In this document: positions 35,983 to 44,423 of the stretch, piece after piece
How positions within the stretch are numbered: position 1 is the first letter of the stretch
Layout of the letters: the number at the start of each line of letters is the position of its first letter
NCBI GenBank assembly: GCA_963728475.1
Contig: CAVSKL010000003.1
Coordinates: 186,001-250,000 of the forward strand
Direction: 5' to 3'
DNA length: 64,000 bases
Source of the DNA: CAVSKL01 sp963728475 [NCBI: Candidatus Eiseniibacteriota bacterium]
GTDB lineage: Bacteria; Eisenbacteria; RBG-16-71-46; JABDJR01
Notes under the pieces: model-generated
The model's database searches: none
What the model was told of the DNA's origin: nothing
Seen by the model: the letters and a program-made list of their open reading frames with translations, nothing else
Program-made: the position numbers and the translations under genes

Positions 35983-36817
35983 GAAACCGACGACCGCGGC
36001 CGGATACCGCGGTGAGCACATCGCGCGGGTGCGCGCGACGTGCCTGTACGTGGCCACCAAGCTCGGCGACCTGATGGATGATCTTGTCGTGGTCGGCGGC
36101 CTGGTCCCGTCGCTGCTCATCGATCAGGCGACTCTCCCCGAGGGGACCGATTCGCATGTTGGAACGATGGACCTCGACGTGGGCCTGGCCGTGGCGCTGC
36201 TGGACCAGGGACGCTACCGGATGATCACCGAGCGGCTCCGCCAGGCGGGCTTCGAGCAGGACGTGAACGAGGAAGGACATCCGACCCGGCAGCGCTGGAA
36301 GATCGAACGCGGCGGGAAAGTCACCGTGGACTTCCTGATCCCTCCGACGCAGCCGGACGACACCGGCGGGAAGCTCCGGGACATCGAGGCCGACTTCGCC
36401 GCGGTCATTGCGCCGGGGCTCCATCTGGCGTTCCAGGATCGCCGCCGGATTACCCTGTCCGGCCGGACGATCCTGGGCGAGGATGGCACCCGCGACGTGT
36501 GGGTGTGCGATGCCGGGGCCTATGTCGTTCTCAAGTCGTTGGCCTTCAGCTCCCGGGGGGAGAACAAGGACGCCTACGACCTCTTCTACGTGGTGCGGAA
36601 CTTCGGATCCGGGGTCGAGGATGTCGCCGCGCATCTGCGACCGCTCCTTGGCGATCGCTCCGCTACCGAGGCGATCGCGGTTCTCCGGCGCGACTTCCTC
36701 AATCACAATGGCCTCGGTCCCCGCCGCGTTGCGGAGTTCCAGACGGGCGGGCCCGATGACACGATCCAGGCGGACGTAGTCGGCTTCGTGCGCGAACTCC
36801 TCGATCGCTGCAACTGA
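35975..36817 (+). CDS. AbiEii-like nucleotidyltransferase toxin
   Basis: 280 aa. The N-terminal motif LVVVGGLVPSLLID followed by GTMDLDVGLAV gives the GG and D-x-D of the nucleotidyltransferase fold, and DFLIPP supplies a further acidic residue. Later DAGAYVVLKSLAFSSRGENKDAYDLFYVVRN carries the Lys and K-D-x-Y-D pattern of AbiEii/AbiGii proteins. Members block growth by nucleotidylating RNA during phage infection. It is oriented against the surrounding phage operons, like other passenger cassettes here. Confidence 0.87.
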   Translation: MAEKPTTAAGYRGEHIARVRATCLYVATKLGDLMDDLVVVGGLVPSLLIDQATLPEGTDSHVGTMDLDVGLAVALLDQGRYRMITERLRQAGFEQDVNEEGHPTRQRWKIERGGKVTVDFLIPPTQPDDTGGKLRDIEADFAAVIAPGLHLAFQDRRRITLSGRTILGEDGTRDVWVCDAGAYVVLKSLAFSSRGENKDAYDLFYVVRNFGSGVEDVAAHLRPLLGDRSATEAIAVLRRDFLNHNGLGPRRVAEFQTGGPDDTIQADVVGFVRELLDRCN

Positions 36818-36947
36818 TCTCCAGACAGGGCCCCTGACCTACGTCGTCTTCATGGAACATAGCGCTCAACGGGGGAAAGGGGGACATGAACGCCGACGAC
36901 CCCTCGGTTGCCCGAGAGGTCATCGGGGGTCCGCGATGAGCGATGCG

Positions 36948-37232
36948 CTACGCTTCGCTCTGGACCGCCTTCAGGATGGCCTTGACCGCCGCCTCGTCGT
37001 TGCGCGCGGCGGCGACCGCGAGGGATCGGACGAACTTGGAGGCCTTGGCCGGCCCGGCCGCCTTGTGGATCGCGTCGCGCTCGGCGGGGGTCAGCCGGAA
37101 GGCGAACACGCAGAGATCCTCCTTGGGGGCCTTCTCCTTGGGCGCGGCGGGAGTCGTCGCGGCAGTGGCCTTCGCAACCGGCTTCCGCGGCTTCGCGGTC
37201 GCCTTCTTCTTCGTGGTCTTGGGCTTGCTCAT
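36948..37232 (-). CDS. small basic protein, ribbon-helix-helix-like with Lys/Ala/Pro tail
   Basis: 94 aa from the ATG at 37232, which has AGGAG nine bases upstream; the longer frame lacks one. The N-terminal 45 residues are Lys/Ala/Pro-rich like histone-type tails. The C-terminal part (VFAFRLTPAERDAIHKAAGP, then SKFVRSLAVAAA) resembles a ribbon-helix-helix DNA-binding fold. Probably a DNA-binding accessory of the phage operon. Confidence 0.65.
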   Translation of the reverse strand: MSKPKTTKKKATAKPRKPVAKATAATTPAAPKEKAPKEDLCVFAFRLTPAERDAIHKAAGPAKASKFVRSLAVAAARNDEAAVKAILKAVQSEA

Positions 37233-37243
37233 GGTTTCAGCTC

Positions 37244-37498
37244 CTATCGGTTGGGGTTCACGCGCACGATTCGGCGCGGCTCTTTGCCGCAGCCTTCGCA
37301 CGCCACTCGCCCGCCCTCACGGTCGATCTCGACCATGACGTCGGGCGTGATCTCCTCCCATCGCTCCCACATCCAGGTGTCTGACCCGGGGTAGGGGATG
37401 TGGCAGCAGGCGCAAACGATCGCGCCTCGCTCGTTCCAAAAGACCTGGTGCTCCTTCAGGCCGAATCGCGGCGTCCGCGTGGTGGTGGTCATGATCAC
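37244..37498 (-). CDS. small putative zinc-binding protein
   Basis: 84 aa. CACCHIPYPG and CEGCGKEP provide two CxxC pairs about 45 residues apart, suggesting a zinc ribbon. The start could be the Met at 37498 or 37492. It overlaps the neighbouring gene upstream by four bases, so it is in the same operon. No function recognised. Confidence 0.65.
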   Translation of the reverse strand: MIMTTTTRTPRFGLKEHQVFWNERGAIVCACCHIPYPGSDTWMWERWEEITPDVMVEIDREGGRVACEGCGKEPRRIVRVNPNR

Positions 37499-37821
37499 TT
37501 CACCTCGCCCGGAAGGTCCGTCTCGAAGACGAGCGTGCCGTCCGCGCCGTAGATCTCGAGCCGGGTCGCGTTCTGGAGCTTCGATCCGGCCCCGCTTCTC
37601 GCGATGGCCTGCGTCGCGCGCAACGCGGTGAGGCGTCCATAGGCCTCGATCTCGGCTTCCCGTTGCTCGGTGAAGAGCGTCGGGTTCTCCTCGATCGTCA
37701 GGCCGCCCTTGAACTGCAGCTCGAGGTCCTTGAGCGACGCCTGGAAGACGATGTCCTCCAGCGTGCTGTGTTCCTTGGGGTCGACGACGACCCAGAACTT
37801 CTCTTGAGGTCCGTAGCGCAT
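37495..37821 (-). CDS. hypothetical phage protein (108 aa)
   Basis: No recognised family. Sequence features are KFWVVVDPKEHSTLEDIVFQ near the start and LEIYGADGTLVFETDLPGEV at the end, suggesting a small mixed alpha/beta fold. It is coupled to the gene downstream by overlap and preceded by AGGAGGCG. Position among small genes downstream of the terminase suggests early or regulatory phage function. Confidence 0.65.
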   Translation of the reverse strand: MRYGPQEKFWVVVDPKEHSTLEDIVFQASLKDLELQFKGGLTIEENPTLFTEQREAEIEAYGRLTALRATQAIARSGAGSKLQNATRLEIYGADGTLVFETDLPGEVK

Positions 37822-37830
37822 CGCCTCCTC

Positions 37831-38097
37831 CTATCTCGCCGCCGTGAACGCCCAGCCGGGCGCGTACGGCGAGTCGTCGCGCGGGTGGTTGCCCTCGACG
37901 ATGTAGACCACCGAGTCCGCGTCATCGGGCTCCTCGTCGGGCTCACCCATGCCGCGCGATTCGTCGTCCGGCACCGCGATCCCGCCGATCCGGAACTGCA
38001 GGGGCCAGTTCGGCTGGAAGGCAAGGCGTAGCTCGCATTCGCCGAATCCGTCCTCGGCGACCTCTTGCAGGCGTTCGATCATCTCGTTGACCGTCAT
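37831..38097 (-). CDS. hypothetical phage protein (88 aa), EALQ-type
   Basis: MTVNEMIERLQEVAEDGFGE then CELRLAFQPNWPLQFRIGGI is a pattern I have seen in small phage and mobile-element proteins of unknown role, generally near replication or regulatory genes. Acidic central loop (DDESRGMGEPDEEPDDADS). A GGGAGGAA ribosome site precedes the start. It is the first gene of the small leftward set below the terminase. Confidence 0.7.
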   Translation of the reverse strand: MTVNEMIERLQEVAEDGFGECELRLAFQPNWPLQFRIGGIAVPDDESRGMGEPDEEPDDADSVVYIVEGNHPRDDSPYAPGWAFTAAR

Positions 38098-38391
38098 GCG
38101 TTCCTCCCTTCAGGTGCGGCGGGCCCTACGCCCGGCGCAGGGACAGTGACGAGCTTTCGGGCCCGGATGGGAAGTCAATTCGACCGGCCAACCGGAGCAT
38201 TCCCAATGGCTTACGGGACGGATGGGGGTGGCCGGACCGGCCGATTTCTGACCGATTTGGCGGGGGCGCCCAAGGGCGCCGACAGCCCGGGGGAGGCGGT
38301 TCCTGGTCGGGGGGGCCCGGGGTCCGTGCCCACGGCGCGCCCCGGGCGCCCAGGGCGGCGACGGTGGGGAGCCCCCTGGCCACCGGGGTGC
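38098..38391. other. intergenic stretch below terminase
   Basis: About 290 bp, very rich in G and C. Short reading frames are present on both strands but none has a ribosome site or recognisable product. A promoter for the leftward small genes may lie near 38100-38160. Confidence 0.35.
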
Positions 38392-40242
38392 TCATCCGCG
38401 CCACCCGTCGATCCAGCCACGCCGCCGGGCCGGGGGGAGTGCGGGCGCTGGTTCAGCCGCCGGGGGGCCGTCGGCCGGCCGGGCCAGGGCGGTCGCACGC
38501 TCGGGCAGGGACTTCACGAAGATCGGCCCGAGGATGTAGAGGGCGGCGAGGGAGTAGACCTCCAGGTCGAGCGCCTCGTTCCGCTCGCGCGTCTTGATCC
38601 ACTCGCGGACCGTGCCGCGGTTCTTCACCCAGCGCCGGACGGCCTTCTCGGCGGTGAGCTGCGCCACATACTCGGCGTCGACCCACTCCGGCAGGTGACA
38701 GTAGCCGGGTCCCGGCCCACCGATCCGGAGCCGCGAGAAGACGATCTCCTTCGCCGTGTCGACGCAGAGGGTGAAGAGCTTCGTCCGGTACCGGTTGTGC
38801 TCGCTGGGCCGGCCGACGACGGGCTTCCCGCGCTCGGAGCCTCCTCGGACGGCGAACACCCTCCTGGCCACGCGGGCCTTGCAGAACCGGTAGACCTGTT
38901 CCGAGTGATGCCCGCCGCTGTCGACGGTCACGCACGTGATGGGGACCTTCTGACCACACTCGTGCGTGAACTCCTGGCGAATGAACCGATCGAGGTCGAG
39001 CCAGACTGCTTCACGCCCGGGGTCACCATGGAACTGGGAGAACGCGATGAGCCAGGACTCCTCCCCGGCCCCGTAGCCCTTGACCGCGCACTCCAGGCGA
39101 TCGCCCTGCACGTCCACGGAAGCCACGAGGACACCCACGCCCTTCGGGACTTCGGCGGGATAGCGCTCCGCACGGGCGAGCAGGCCCTCGGGCTCGACCG
39201 TCTCCCCGCGCTCCTCCCAGGTCTCCCCGAGCACGCTGTTGACCCAGTTCTTGAGGCGCATCGGGTTCTCCTTCGCCTCGAGAAACTCGGCGACGGCCGC
39301 AGACCAGGGGAGCCAGCCGAGGGGGGAGTAGAGGCTCGAGAGGTGGAAACCGATCGTCTCGCCGTTCCCAGTTGCGGTCGGGCGCCACTCGCCACGAGCG
39401 AGCATCTCCACCTTGAAGCGCTCCTCGATCAACGCGCCACAGGTGACGCAGGCAAGCGCGGCGGTCTTCGGGTCGTGTTCCTCCCAGCGGATGTTCTCCC
39501 ACCGGATCCAGTCGAAGTTGCCGCAGTCGGGGCATGGGACGAAGTAACGGCGCTGGTCCGAGTCGAGGAACTCCCTCTCGATCCGGGAGACGCCTTTGAT
39601 CGTCGGTGTCGAGACAAGGAAGACTCTCCGGCGCGAGTACGTCGGGCCGGTGGTCCGCTTCTCCGCGAGCGCGATCGGATCTCCCTGACCATCCACGTCC
39701 CCCGGGTACTCGTCGATCTCGTCGCAGAAGAGCCAGCGGATCGGCATCGACTTCACGCCGGTCGCGGAGTTCGAGCCGGTCAGGAAGAGCACGCCGCCGG
39801 GGAATTCCTTGATGAGGAGGCTGTTCCCGCCGTCGCGCGACCGCGATTCCTTCACCAAATCGTGCAGTGCGGGTGTGGTGGCAATCATGGGGTCGAGGCG
39901 CTGCCGGCTGAACCGCCGGGCTTCTTCGACAGTAGGCCGCACCACCAGGATCGGACCCGGTGAGTGGTGCATGACAAACCCGAGCCAGTTGTTGCCGGCT
40001 TCGGTGCCGCCGAGCTGCGATCCCTTCATGAAGACGACCCGCCGCGCCGGCGAACGGGGGCCGAGGGCATCCATGATCTCTCGGAGGTAGGGGGTCGTCG
40101 TGGTGCGCCAGTGGACGGCGGCATGGCCGACGCGGTTGCCGAGCACCCGATGCTCGTCAGCCCAGGTGCTCACGGTGAGCCGAGGCTCTGGACGCCACCC
40201 GGCGCGGTAGGCGGTCTCGTAGACCTCACGGCCGTTCTGCAT
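38392..40242 (-). CDS. phage terminase large subunit, GpA family
   Basis: 616 aa. This is a lambda GpA-like TerL. The ATPase part has a P-loop-like VFMKGSQLGGTEAGNNWLG (residues about 70-88) and Walker B RWLFCDEIDEYPG (about 168). A zinc-knuckle pair, CPDCGNFDW and CVTCG, lies near 235-265. The nuclease half holds VLVASVDVQGDRLE and CVTVDSGGHHS, acidic residues typical of the RNase H-like nuclease. It packages DNA into proheads through the portal. The C-terminus is Pro/Ala-rich. Confidence 0.93.
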   Translation of the reverse strand: MQNGREVYETAYRAGWRPEPRLTVSTWADEHRVLGNRVGHAAVHWRTTTTPYLREIMDALGPRSPARRVVFMKGSQLGGTEAGNNWLGFVMHHSPGPILVVRPTVEEARRFSRQRLDPMIATTPALHDLVKESRSRDGGNSLLIKEFPGGVLFLTGSNSATGVKSMPIRWLFCDEIDEYPGDVDGQGDPIALAEKRTTGPTYSRRRVFLVSTPTIKGVSRIEREFLDSDQRRYFVPCPDCGNFDWIRWENIRWEEHDPKTAALACVTCGALIEERFKVEMLARGEWRPTATGNGETIGFHLSSLYSPLGWLPWSAAVAEFLEAKENPMRLKNWVNSVLGETWEERGETVEPEGLLARAERYPAEVPKGVGVLVASVDVQGDRLECAVKGYGAGEESWLIAFSQFHGDPGREAVWLDLDRFIRQEFTHECGQKVPITCVTVDSGGHHSEQVYRFCKARVARRVFAVRGGSERGKPVVGRPSEHNRYRTKLFTLCVDTAKEIVFSRLRIGGPGPGYCHLPEWVDAEYVAQLTAEKAVRRWVKNRGTVREWIKTRERNEALDLEVYSLAALYILGPIFVKSLPERATALARPADGPPAAEPAPALPPARRRGWIDGWRG

Positions 40243-40777
40243 CCGCGATCTCCTGGCAGATCCGCTCGATCTCTTCCTCGAGGATGCTCTGGACCTCGGC
40301 GGCGTCTTCGGTGGCCGCGAGGATGGCGGCGATGCGCTCGGGGAGGGCGATCAGCTGGTCACGCGCCTTGCGGGCCATGTTGAAGGCGCCCAGCCGGACC
40401 TCATCAGCCCGGATGAGGACGCCGCGCTGGCGGTCGAGCTCAAGCTTCGCGAGCTGCGCCTGGTAGAGCTCCCGGGCTGCGCGTGCCTTGGCGTAGCCGC
40501 TGGCGGTGCCGTTGCCGCCTTCGGAGCCGAAATCCATCGGCTCCGAAGGCTCGCCCGCGATGCGAGCATGCTTCGGGCTGCCCGTGATCCGGTTCCGGGG
40601 CTTCGACTGGTCGGTGTTCTCGTGCCACTCGCGGTCGGCCTGGTCGGGATCGATCCTGCCGTTCACGGTCGAGATGCGGCCCGCGCTGACGGCGCGTTGG
40701 ACAGCCGAATGGGAGATGCCGCGCCGGCGGGCGTACTCGCGCTGGGAGATGAGCTCCTTCTTTCGTGTTCTGGCCAA
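40226..40777 (-). CDS. phage terminase small subunit, Nu1-like
   Basis: 183 aa. The N-terminal HTH (ISQREYARRRGISHSAVQRAVSAGRI) followed by NGRIDPDQADREW resembles the DNA-recognition domain of lambda gpNu1-type proteins. The C-terminal half (LYQAQLAKLELDRQRGVLI) is a long helix region like the oligomerisation part. It overlaps the TerL gene by 17 bp. It should recognise pac or cos sites and load TerL. Confidence 0.85.
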   Translation of the reverse strand: MARTRKKELISQREYARRRGISHSAVQRAVSAGRISTVNGRIDPDQADREWHENTDQSKPRNRITGSPKHARIAGEPSEPMDFGSEGGNGTASGYAKARAARELYQAQLAKLELDRQRGVLIRADEVRLGAFNMARKARDQLIALPERIAAILAATEDAAEVQSILEEEIERICQEIADAERP

Positions 40778-40779
40778 AC

Positions 40780-42420
40780 CTATTCATCCCGCGCGGTCCT
40801 GCGGTCCGCGGCAACCTCCTCGAAGGGGATCCCGTCTGCCTCCAGCACCGCCTTCTGGTTGGTCGCCGTTTGCCAGCGTTCGATGATGACGTCGCAGTAC
40901 GCCGCGTCGAGCTCCATGAGGAACGCCCGCCGCCCAGCGTGCTCGGCGCCGATGAGCGTGCTGCCGCTTCCGCCGAAGAGGTCGAGCACGTTCTCCCCGG
41001 GCTTGGAGGAGTACTGGATCGCCCGGACGGCCAGCTCAACGGGCTTCTCGGTCAGGTGGACCATGCTCTGCGGATTGACCTTCTTGACCGCCCAGACGTC
41101 GACAGCGTTGGATGGGCCGTAGAAGGCATGCCCGGCACCTTCGCGCCATCCATAGAATGCCCACTCGTGGTTGCCCATGAAGTCCTTGCGCGTGAGCACC
41201 GGGTGTTCCTTCACCCAGATGACGGCCTGGCTGAAGTAGAGGCCCGAGGCCTTGAGCGCGGCCGGGTAGTTGGCGACGTTCGCGTAGCCGCCCCAGATGT
41301 AGAAGGAGCGACCGGGAACCAGAACGCGAGCGAGGTTCCCGAACCAGGCCAGGAGCATCTCGCTGAACGCCTCGTCCGAGATGAAGTCGTTAGCGAGCGG
41401 GCGGTCCTTCGGGCGCATGCGGCCGGTCGCCTTGGACTTCGTCTTGTGGCGAGCGAGGTCGAAGCCTTGGTGGTGCATGCCTCGGGCGTCGGATGCCTCG
41501 ACCGCTCTGGACTTCTTCTTCGCCGAGGCGGTGGGCTTGGCCTCGATCCCTCGTGCCTGCGACCTGGCGAGCTGCGCGGAAGCCGTCATCTGGAACGAGG
41601 AGAGGCCCGCGGCGATCGCGTTGTTGGAGCGCGGTTCGACCTTCACGTTGTAGGGAGGGTCGGTGTTCACGAGGTGGATCTCGGCGCCGGCCAGCAGTCG
41701 ATCGACGGCCGCGGGGTCGGACGAGTCGCCGCAGAGAAGCCGGTGATCGCCGAGCACCCAGAGGTCCCCCGGGCGAGACACCGGATCCTCGGGCGGCTCC
41801 GGCGCGGGCACTTCCTCCGTGGTCTCGTCCTCGAGCAGGGCATTCAGCTCGTCCAAGTCGAACCCGGTCAGGGCCAGGTTGAAGTCGAGGCCCTCCAGCG
41901 CCTGCAGTTCCTCGGCCAGCAGGTCCTCGTCCCAGCCAGCGTCAAGAGCCAACCTGTTGTCCGCGATGACGTAGGCGCGCTTCTGGGCTTCGGTGAGGTG
42001 GGTGAGCTCGATCACCGGGACCGTGGTCATCCCAAGCTCGCGGGCCGCCAGGAGCCTGCCATGGCCGGCGATGATCCCGGCGTCGCCGTCGACGAGGATC
42101 GGGTTCGTCCAGCCGAACTCCAGCAGGCTCGCCGCGATCTTAGTGATCTGCTCGGGGCTGTGCGTTCGGGGGTTCCGCTCGTACGGGCGGAGCCGGTCGA
42201 TGGGCCAGTGCTGCAGCTTGCCCGGCAGCTTGACCGCGGACTCTACCGGCGGATCGGGCCGGGCGTCGGCGGTGGCACGCCGGGTGGCACGCTTGGAGCC
42301 CTTCGGAACACCCTTCTGAGTCGCGTCGTTCGCCGCCGGAATGGCCTCTGAGGCGCCCACGGCGGGCTTTCTGGCCTTCTTGGCCGTGGCACGGGTGGCA
42401 CGGCTGGCAACTTGTTTCAT
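40780..42420 (-). CDS. ParB-domain/DNA (adenine or cytosine-N4) methyltransferase fusion
   Basis: 546 aa. A lysine-rich N-terminus is followed by a ParB-type nuclease-like domain (RPYERNPRTHSPEQI, then IIAGHGRLLAA, residues about 75-150) and a beta-class amino-methyltransferase: HLVNTDPPYNVKVEP (DPPY catalytic loop, about 245) and NVLDLFGGSGSTLIGAEHAG (SAM site, about 495). Such fusions are common in phages and act as orphan methylases that mask the genome from restriction or mark packaging. No cognate nuclease stands beside it apart from the HNH gene. Confidence 0.9.
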   Translation of the reverse strand: MKQVASRATRATAKKARKPAVGASEAIPAANDATQKGVPKGSKRATRRATADARPDPPVESAVKLPGKLQHWPIDRLRPYERNPRTHSPEQITKIAASLLEFGWTNPILVDGDAGIIAGHGRLLAARELGMTTVPVIELTHLTEAQKRAYVIADNRLALDAGWDEDLLAEELQALEGLDFNLALTGFDLDELNALLEDETTEEVPAPEPPEDPVSRPGDLWVLGDHRLLCGDSSDPAAVDRLLAGAEIHLVNTDPPYNVKVEPRSNNAIAAGLSSFQMTASAQLARSQARGIEAKPTASAKKKSRAVEASDARGMHHQGFDLARHKTKSKATGRMRPKDRPLANDFISDEAFSEMLLAWFGNLARVLVPGRSFYIWGGYANVANYPAALKASGLYFSQAVIWVKEHPVLTRKDFMGNHEWAFYGWREGAGHAFYGPSNAVDVWAVKKVNPQSMVHLTEKPVELAVRAIQYSSKPGENVLDLFGGSGSTLIGAEHAGRRAFLMELDAAYCDVIIERWQTATNQKAVLEADGIPFEEVAADRRTARDE

Positions 42421-43208
42421 AGGTCTCCCACGTCTTGAAAGCCGGGCGTCGCCGGCACCCGCTGTAAGTGCTGAAAGGAACCGCCGTTGGCACGGATGTT
42501 GTGCATACCATCCGCGACTTCCTCACGAATGTCCGCGCGTTCGCCCTGCTTGCGCGCCTCCCGCGCCTGCCGCCTCTCAACTCTCGCCTTCGCTCGATTG
42601 CATGGCAGACAGCACGGCGCGAGATTGCCCGCCGTGTGAAGGCCGCCCAGCGAGACGGCGACCCGGTGATCGATGGACCGGTTGGCGGGCGTCAATTCAA
42701 TCCCGCACAAATAGCAGGACCGTGCCGCGAGCAGCGCGCGGACGACGGCCTCGGTGACCGAACCATCCGCGCTTGCCGCTGCGAGCCGCCAGTGATTGCC
42801 TGGATCTCCCTTCACGGCGAGGTCTGGATGAGTGAACCGAAAGACGATCGCCCGCTCGCGCTCTCGCTGGGCAAATTCCGGGTCGTTCTGGTAGCGCCAT
42901 CGGAATCTCTCCGCCCCGCCCTTGAGGGCGAGCCACGGCTTGCGCTCGATGCTGTTCGCCGCGATTCTCTCCGCTCGCTTGGCTTCGGCCTCCGCGCGCT
43001 TCTGGGCAGCTCGCGCACGTCTGAGTTCCCTCCGCTCGGCGCCTGCCGCGCGACGAACGCGCCGCTTGTACTCGGTACGCTGCGGCCGACTCCTCTCGCG
43101 GCGCGCACGCACCTTCTCCGGGTCTTCCGAACGCCAGGCGCACGGCCCGCATTGCCTCCGCCCCTTCTTCCTGGGTCTCTCCCCGCACGTGATGCAGAGC
43201 GCGCTCAT
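42417..43208 (-). CDS. HNH endonuclease
   Basis: 263 aa. HNH core with zinc-binding Cys pairs: CYLCGIELTPANRSIDHRVA and then GNLAPCCLPCNRAK, near residues 165-210. An N-terminal CxxC pair (CITCGERPRKKGRRQCGPC) and a long basic helix (residues 30-90) precede it. HNH enzymes next to terminase genes often aid DNA packaging by nicking. It overlaps the methylase and the upstream tail-like gene by four bases each. Confidence 0.9.
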   Translation of the reverse strand: MSALCITCGERPRKKGRRQCGPCAWRSEDPEKVRARRERSRPQRTEYKRRVRRAAGAERRELRRARAAQKRAEAEAKRAERIAANSIERKPWLALKGGAERFRWRYQNDPEFAQRERERAIVFRFTHPDLAVKGDPGNHWRLAAASADGSVTEAVVRALLAARSCYLCGIELTPANRSIDHRVAVSLGGLHTAGNLAPCCLPCNRAKARVERRQAREARKQGERADIREEVADGMHNIRANGGSFQHLQRVPATPGFQDVGDL

Positions 43209-43870
43209 ACGCCACGCCCTCGGGCACGCGCGATCGCGTTGATCACCTCGCGCTCCATCTCTTCACGGAACCACTTGTTCGCTTCCTTCTCGGCCGTCTC
43301 GACGAACCGCAGCCGCGGCGCGAGCTTTTTCCCCTTCGTGAACAGGTAGACGGCGCGCGTAGTCTCCTTGGCGATGCGCTGAAAGATCCCGACTCTCGGC
43401 ACGAGGTAGGTTTGCGTTCGAGTGACCGCCGCGCGCCGGCGGCCGGTCTTGGTGCGGTCGAACCGGAGCTTCCCGACCCGTAGCTCGGGCGTGACCGATG
43501 CGGTGAACCGGGGGCGGGCAGGCCCACCGACGACGGGCTCGGCGACACGCCTCGCGGACGGCGTGAAAGGCTTGCGCTCTGCACCGCGCTCGAACGCTGA
43601 GAGAAGCAGGCGAGGCTTCTGTCCGACGGCGATCTCGGCGTGCGCACGGCCCTGGCGCACGCTGGCGAACGGCTTGATGATCGCGGCCTGGCGCCGGATG
43701 AACTCCTTCTTGCGGACGGTGAACTCTTCCTCTACGCGTCGGCGCTCTGCCTCCTGGATCCGTTTCGCCGTGTTGTTGATTGCGTTCACCACGGCATAGG
43801 CGAGCCGTCGTTGGCCGTTCTGCAGGCGAAGGACGAGCTGGGCGGAGTCGATCTGGAGGTTGATCCTCAT
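43205..43870 (-). CDS. putative phage tail protein (minor tail Z-like)
   Basis: 221 aa from the ATG at 43870, which overlaps the upstream HTH gene; the frame stays open upstream but that is antisense shadow. QRRLAYAVVNAINNTAKRIQ and VEEEFTVRKKEFIRRQAAII resemble the N-termini of lambda minor tail protein Z-like proteins, and the C-terminal part is strongly basic. The assignment rests on this resemblance and the location in a structural operon. Alternatively a head-tail connector. Confidence 0.55.
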   Translation of the reverse strand: MRINLQIDSAQLVLRLQNGQRRLAYAVVNAINNTAKRIQEAERRRVEEEFTVRKKEFIRRQAAIIKPFASVRQGRAHAEIAVGQKPRLLLSAFERGAERKPFTPSARRVAEPVVGGPARPRFTASVTPELRVGKLRFDRTKTGRRRAAVTRTQTYLVPRVGIFQRIAKETTRAVYLFTKGKKLAPRLRFVETAEKEANKWFREEMEREVINAIARARGRGV

Positions 43871-44196
43871 CGGCGCGCGTGCTCCCCTGAGGAAGTGTCG
43901 GGCGCGTGTCCCGCAGGATCCCGGACCTCCTGGCCATGCCGATAGATCGCCTCGAGGGAGAGGCTGCCACCGGACATCTCGACGAGCGCCAGCGCGCGGG
44001 ACGGATGCGGCGGATGACCCTGGAGCCACTCGTAGACGGACTGGCTCGTGATGCGGAGGTCAGGGTCGCGAGCAAGCGTGGCTACAATCCGTGGCACGCC
44101 GACATCGCTCACCCAGCGGCCGAACTCGGTGTCCCACCGCGAGGGCACCCGCCGATAGCGTCCCTTGGCTAGCGCGTCGTGTCGGAACATCTTCAT
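43867..44196 (-). CDS. small HTH (Cro/KorC-like) DNA-binding protein
   Basis: 109 aa. A likely HTH lies at IVATLARDPDLRITSQSVYEWLQGHPPHPSRALALVEMSGG, a pattern like phage Cro or KorC proteins. The N-terminus MKMFRHDALAKGRYRRVP is basic. It is the first gene of the leftward terminase operon and so is well placed to regulate it. A GACAAAGGGGGGG element lies about 65 bp upstream. Stop and next start overlap. Confidence 0.65.
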   Translation of the reverse strand: MKMFRHDALAKGRYRRVPSRWDTEFGRWVSDVGVPRIVATLARDPDLRITSQSVYEWLQGHPPHPSRALALVEMSGGSLSLEAIYRHGQEVRDPAGHAPDTSSGEHARR

Positions 44197-44257
44197 GCCC
44201 TCGGCTCGGATCCGGCTACGCCGTAGCCTGGGTCAGCCGGGCGTGCCGCCTCCAAAG

Positions 44258-44270
44258 GACAAAGGGGGGG
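44258..44270. repeat. GACAAAGGGGGGG element, copy 2
   Basis: Identical 13-bp match to 34262-34274, with similar flanks (AAAG or CAAG before, AGGG after). Here it is 62 bp upstream of the HTH gene that heads the terminase operon. Possibly a shared regulatory site, or chance in G-rich DNA. Confidence 0.4.
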
Positions 44271-44423
44271 CAAGGGCTTAGAATGGGGACAGGTTCAGCC
44301 TCAGGTCCTGGGGTTCGCCGGGCGGCTCGAGACCTGACAAGGCCCATTGAGGGTGGTTAAGAACTGTGTAGCGAAGGAGTTACGTGGCAAGTAAAATACG
44401 GTGGTCGTGGCTACACGCGGTCG

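Noticed and set aside
40780-43208. Methylase plus HNH as a restriction-modification system
   Set aside because: The HNH type next to TerL/TerS is the packaging-associated kind, and the ParB fusion is typical of phage orphan methylases.
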